From: Bacteroidota bacterium
GTDB lineage: Bacteria > Bacteroidota > Bacteroidia > Flavobacteriales_D > Crocinitomicaceae
Assembly (NCBI GenBank): GCA_006226555.1
Contig: SBGS01000282.1
Location: forward strand, 1 to 9,928
Reading direction: 5' to 3'
DNA: 9,928 nucleotides
Position numbers and translations under genes: made by a program. Below the pieces are notes generated by a model that saw only the letters and a list, made by a program, of their open reading frames with translations, made no database searches and was not told the DNA's origin. Below, piece by piece: positions 7,233-9,928 of this stretch; positions within the stretch are counted from its first letter, which is position 1; every line of letters starts with the position of its first letter.

Positions 7233-7598
7233 ATGAACATTGAAACCAGCATCAGGTATTTGGATTTCGTTTCACAGGAATGTGAGCGGCATCTGAGGGA
7301 TGGACAGGTTACAGATGATGAGTTGGTCAATCTGATCATAGAGTTTCAGCGATTTCAGGAAAGCGTGAATGCAAGTAATCTTCCGGAAGAAATTAAATCT
7401 AAGATCTCGCAGATAGAACTCAACTATTCTATCCAGCGCGTAGAGCGCGGAACGTATTATATGATTGTTGCAGTTCTCACCTTAGGTTCCTGGGCAATTA
7501 TTCTACATATGATCAAACAAGCTCGGAGGAAGCAGATCCTGAATGGCATTAAGTTCGACGCGTCAAGACTTTCATCTCATATTAAACTCAATTACTGA
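7233..7598 (+). CDS. Small single-pass membrane protein, unknown function
   Basis: Seen: 121 residues with no signal peptide. Residues 1-70 are polar, acidic and probably helical (DFVSQECERHLRDG, DDELVNLIIEFQRFQES). One membrane helix lies at about 74-94, followed by a basic stretch (KQARRKQ) and a short polar tail; the basic stretch suggests the C-terminus is cytoplasmic. The gene starts 48 bases after the TPR-SpoIIE phosphatase, in the same direction, with only a distant GAGAAG upstream. Inference: the close spacing allows co-transcription, and it might tether or respond to the phosphatase, which lacks a membrane anchor, but nothing in the sequence proves this. I do not recognise a family. 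The open frame is clean and its protein composition is ordinary, which favours a real gene. Confidence 0.65.
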   Translation: MNIETSIRYLDFVSQECERHLRDGQVTDDELVNLIIEFQRFQESVNASNLPEEIKSKISQIELNYSIQRVERGTYYMIVAVLTLGSWAIILHMIKQARRKQILNGIKFDASRLSSHIKLNY

Positions 7599-7669
7599 AT
7601 CGGGGCCCTCTAAACTCATATTCCTTTAACCATCTTTTATTCTATCCTTGAATTCACTATTTTAACGCC

Positions 7670-8782
7670 GTGAGTCGTGGATTATTAGTCATTTCGTTCA
7701 TTGCGTTGTCTGTCCTTTCAAGTGCACAGAAAAATCTGGATAAACTGGAAGATCAGGCTTATAGCGCTTATTCAAAAAATGACAGTACTGCTTTACTTTA
7801 TGCCAATGAGTTTTTAGAGGAGGCCCGAAAGCAGGACACGAAATATAAGATCAATGCGCATACACTTCTAGGAATTCTGTACAAAGACAAAGGAATGTAT
7901 GTAACTGCCCTTGAACACTATTTGCTCGCATATGAAACTGCACGAAATCTGAAGGACATGCCGCGCACATCGGTATGTCTCAACAATGTTGGGTCAGTCT
8001 ATCAATTACAGGGTAATTACGAAAGGGCAAAATCCTATTTTAAGGAAAGTTTAAATATTGAGGACAGCCTAAATGTGCCCGAACAAAAGTCGATACGTTA
8101 CTATAATCTTGCTGAGATCTATAAGGAACAAGACAGTACGGACCTTGCATTAAGTAATTACAACAACTCCCTTCAGATTGAAGAATCGCTTCAAAACGGG
8201 GATGGTATCGCTTATGCCCTAATAGGTATCGCGGAGATTTATCTGAAATTAGGTCGTATTACGGATGCCGAGATAACCATTGAAAAGGTTACTGCTCAGC
8301 TATCAAATTTGTCCGCGGATGTCCGCATTTTGGCCCTTTTAAACAAAGGGAAACTTCTGACAAAAAAATCAGACTACAATGCCGCACTGCAATATTTCAA
8401 CCAGGCCCTATCTGTAGCGGACAAATATGAGATCTATATTCATCACCAAACTATTCTGGACCAAAAGATCAGAGCACTCAAGTATTTGAAAAATTACCCG
8501 GAATTAGTCGCTACTTATGATGCTTATTTAGCAGTCTTGCAGAAACAGAATAGCGCTGCAATCAAAAATCAGCTGAACGATCTCACTTATCAAAATGAGT
8601 TAAATCGACAGGAGCTTGAGATCAAATTACTCGCTGAAGAAAGAGATATGGCTAAAAGAAATGCTGAGTCCATTTCTCAGATCAATCGCCTGACCAGAAA
8701 CATCATTATATTTCTTGTTCTGACCTTCGGAATCGTTGGGTTTTCTATTTTCTATTTGTACAAACAACTGTTCAGGAAATGA
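7670..8782 (+). CDS. Exported TPR protein with C-terminal membrane anchor, partner of the LytTR protein
   Basis: Seen: 370 residues from a GTG start. The GTG is chosen because it gives a complete signal peptide (LLVISFIALSVL, cleavage near SSA-Q) and no earlier start fits. About five TPR units fill 50-265 (LLGILYKDKGMYVTALEHY, LNNVGSVYQLQGNYERAK, YNLAEIYKEQDSTDLAL, LNKGKLLTKKSDYNAALQYF). A charged coiled coil follows at 292-343, then one membrane helix (345-364) and only a few cytoplasmic residues (KQLFRK). The TPR domain is therefore periplasmic. Known: Bacteroidota often carry this arrangement in one chain fused to a histidine kinase or LytTR domain. Here the chain stops just after the helix, and the next gene, overlapping by 4 bases (ATGA), supplies the output domain. 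Inference: it is the sensory half of a two-protein receptor. The signal is unknown. Confidence 0.85.
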   Translation: MSRGLLVISFIALSVLSSAQKNLDKLEDQAYSAYSKNDSTALLYANEFLEEARKQDTKYKINAHTLLGILYKDKGMYVTALEHYLLAYETARNLKDMPRTSVCLNNVGSVYQLQGNYERAKSYFKESLNIEDSLNVPEQKSIRYYNLAEIYKEQDSTDLALSNYNNSLQIEESLQNGDGIAYALIGIAEIYLKLGRITDAEITIEKVTAQLSNLSADVRILALLNKGKLLTKKSDYNAALQYFNQALSVADKYEIYIHHQTILDQKIRALKYLKNYPELVATYDAYLAVLQKQNSAAIKNQLNDLTYQNELNRQELEIKLLAEERDMAKRNAESISQINRLTRNIIIFLVLTFGIVGFSIFYLYKQLFRK

Positions 8783-9552
8783 TCAACAAAGAAAAAAATA
8801 GCGTTTTCGATTTAGGCCTGACTTTTATAGTCGCGCTTATTGGAATGGTCATCATTTCTCCCTTCGAGTTACTGTTCGTTCAGGTGCCTTGGTGGGCCTT
8901 CTTCCCGGTAGCCGTATCTATTACTTTGCTTTCTTTCATTCTTGGATGGATTTTGCGAAACTCGTCTCTTTCTAAATTGATCGCCGTCGATTTTATCAGC
9001 TTCTTTCTAACCGGAGCTGGTCTTCTTGCATTTGGTAATGAATTCGACCATGTAATATTGTATCTGATCGCTTTTTTGATCATGCCACTTCCTAAGGTAG
9101 CATTACGGGTACTTATGTATGTCCTTTCACACGTAAGAACCGACAATTTGAAACAGATCGTCCAGGATCAAACAGATGTAGGATCTTCCAATCTATTTGA
9201 GCTTGCTAACGAGAGTGGTAAACTAGTGCTTAGCTTGCCGGGAAATAAGATCATTTGTTTCGAAGCAAATGATAACTATGTTATTACCTACTTTCTTGAC
9301 CACAACAATGAGCTTAAAAAATCAATGGATAGGACATCATTAAAGCAGATAGAAAATCTGGTTCAAAAAAGTAATCTGTCCTTCTTGCGTGTGCACAAAT
9401 CATTTTTGATCAATCCGATCTATGTCGAAGGTGTATTAGGAAAGTCTCAGGCATATAAATTGAAACTTCATTTTATTCAAGAACCCGTATCGGTATCCAG
9501 GAGCTTTGATATTTCAATTATTAAACCTCAACCGGTCATCTCGATAACATAA
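8779..9552 (+). CDS. Membrane-embedded LytTR-family DNA-binding regulator
   Basis: Seen: 257 residues. Four membrane helices lie at about 10-34, 39-60, 66-86 and 90-115, then a helical linker (116-135) and a LytTR DNA-binding domain (about 148-247). The domain shows the family landmarks: KIICFEANDNYV (157-168), the FLRVHKSFLINP segment (202-213), and VSVSRSF near the end (237-243). There is no response-regulator receiver domain, so it is not a standard two-component regulator. Its ATG overlaps the stop of the TPR membrane protein gene (ATGA), which predicts coupled, roughly equal synthesis and a joint complex. Inference: the periplasmic TPR partner senses a signal and passes it through the membrane to the DNA-binding domain, which works while still membrane-bound. 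Possible targets include the adjacent surface-protein promoter, where AACCG-type direct repeats occur. Confidence 0.9.
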   Translation: MINKEKNSVFDLGLTFIVALIGMVIISPFELLFVQVPWWAFFPVAVSITLLSFILGWILRNSSLSKLIAVDFISFFLTGAGLLAFGNEFDHVILYLIAFLIMPLPKVALRVLMYVLSHVRTDNLKQIVQDQTDVGSSNLFELANESGKLVLSLPGNKIICFEANDNYVITYFLDHNNELKKSMDRTSLKQIENLVQKSNLSFLRVHKSFLINPIYVEGVLGKSQAYKLKLHFIQEPVSVSRSFDISIIKPQPVISIT

Positions 9553-9601
9553 CCGTTTACCCCAAAACGCTGTCATACACTACACATTTCAACCGATTGC
9601 C
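9551..9601. repeat. Pair of imperfect direct repeats, candidate LytTR operator
   Basis: AACCGTTTACC (9551-9561) and AACCGATTGCC (9591-9601) match at 9 of 11 positions and start 40 bases apart, about four helical turns, so on the same face of the DNA. The first overlaps the LytTR gene stop codon; the second ends 7 bases before the -33 box of the next gene. Known: LytTR proteins bind paired direct repeats of about nine bases with a central GTT, usually about 21 bases apart. ACCGTTTAC fits that pattern well and the second copy less so. The spacing is twice the usual, so the call is tentative. Confidence 0.35.
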
Positions 9602-9608
9602 AACTTTT

Positions 9609-9640
9609 TTTGATTACCTTATGGAAGCATTTTAGATTTG
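9609..9640 (+). promoter_or_regulatory. Bacteroidota-type promoter (-33 TTTG, -7 TAnnTTTG)
   Basis: TTTG at 9609-9612 and TAGATTTG at 9633-9640 are separated by exactly 20 bases, a full match to the housekeeping consensus described for Bacteroides and Flavobacterium (TTTG, 19-21 bases, TAnnTTTG). The -7 box ends 7 bases before the ATG at 9648, so transcription should start at or almost at the start codon, giving a leaderless or nearly leaderless mRNA. No Shine-Dalgarno sequence is present, in agreement with this. Confidence 0.75.
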
Positions 9641-9647
9641 CTTCACT

Positions 9648-9928
9648 ATGAGACGTCAGAACTTATTTTCAAATGTGATCGCAACAAGTTTCAACCCAAA
9701 AATATGGGTGTTACTTGTGGCTTTCTTATTTACGATAAATGACAGCCGTGCAACGAACTACTATATTAATGACAACACCACGACAAATGACGTCTATTGC
9801 TCAACTGTTGGAAATGCAGTAAACGATGGATTATCCACGAGTACTCCTGTTCCTTCCATCACAGCAATATTAAACCTATATGGCCCCGCAGGAAATAATA
9901 CCATCGCTCCAGGAGACACGTTCTTTAT
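9648..9928 (+). CDS. N-terminus of a large secreted surface protein, probably beta-helix type (cut by the window end)
   Basis: Seen: 93 codons, open to the window edge. A basic start (MRRQN), a hydrophobic stretch (IWVLLVAFLFTI, 19-30) and a probable cleavage after SRA (residue 35) form a signal peptide. The mature start TNYYINDNTTTNDVYCSTVGN, followed by NDGLSTSTPVPSITAIL and PGDTFFI, is the usual opening of Bacteroidota right-handed beta-helix surface proteins (YYVND..., NNG-x-S/T-P pattern, then GDTIYV), as I recall the family; many of these end in a type IX secretion sorting domain, which lies outside the window if present. The gene starts 95 bases after the LytTR regulator, with its own strong promoter. 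ATG at 9648 is chosen because it precedes the signal peptide directly; a GTG nine codons downstream is a weaker alternative. Function beyond secretion or adhesion is unknown. Confidence 0.75.
   Translation, partial: MRRQNLFSNVIATSFNPKIWVLLVAFLFTINDSRATNYYINDNTTTNDVYCSTVGNAVNDGLSTSTPVPSITAILNLYGPAGNNTIAPGDTFF

Noticed and set aside
7643..7650. TATCCTTG as a -7 box for the TPR membrane protein gene
   Set aside because: One mismatch to TAnnTTTG and no TTTG at the required distance upstream.

Overview
The window looks like a chromosomal segment of a Bacteroidota bacterium, probably a flavobacterial or sphingobacterial lineage; the order is only a guess. Reasons: moderately AT-rich DNA with few clear Shine-Dalgarno sequences, a perfect TTTG-N20-TAnnTTTG promoter, lipoproteins with short lipobox leaders, an ECF sigma gene coupled to a membrane protein ending in a PorT-like barrel, TPR-linked SpoIIE and LytTR signalling proteins, and the start of a large secreted beta-helix-type surface protein. 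I saw no phage, insertion sequence, CRISPR array, tRNA or rRNA.

Region 1 (minus strand, 37-2535) is a tightly packed three-gene operon read right to left: a lipoprotein, an ECF sigma-70 factor, and a probable membrane anti-sigma factor whose periplasmic end resembles an outer-membrane beta-barrel. The genes overlap by 1 and 8 bases, so translation is probably coupled. Region 2 (2536-2865) is an AT-rich gene-free gap carrying the leader of that operon. Region 3 (2866-3444, minus) is a lipobox protein with two C-terminal membrane helices and no recognised function.

Region 4 (plus strand, 3604-7598) holds a long Cys/Met-metabolism PLP enzyme with an unusual N-terminal extension of about 260 residues, a soluble TPR-SpoIIE phosphatase, and a small single-pass membrane protein. 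Gaps are 29 and 48 bases, so the three may be co-transcribed.

Region 5 (7670-9552, plus) is an overlapping pair: an exported TPR protein ending in one membrane helix, and a four-helix membrane protein with a cytoplasmic LytTR DNA-binding domain. Together they look like a split form of the TPR-TM-LytTR receptor-regulators of Bacteroidota. Directly downstream, a consensus promoter preceded by two imperfect AACCG-type direct repeats drives the truncated surface-protein gene (9648 to the window end). A plausible but untested model is that the split regulator controls this neighbour.

The window is thus mostly signalling and cell envelope: three separate signalling modules (ECF sigma/anti-sigma, SpoIIE phosphatase, LytTR) around one metabolic enzyme. 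The most unusual points are the possible inner-to-outer membrane anti-sigma protein, the split TPR/LytTR pair with its candidate target promoter, and the extended PLP enzyme.
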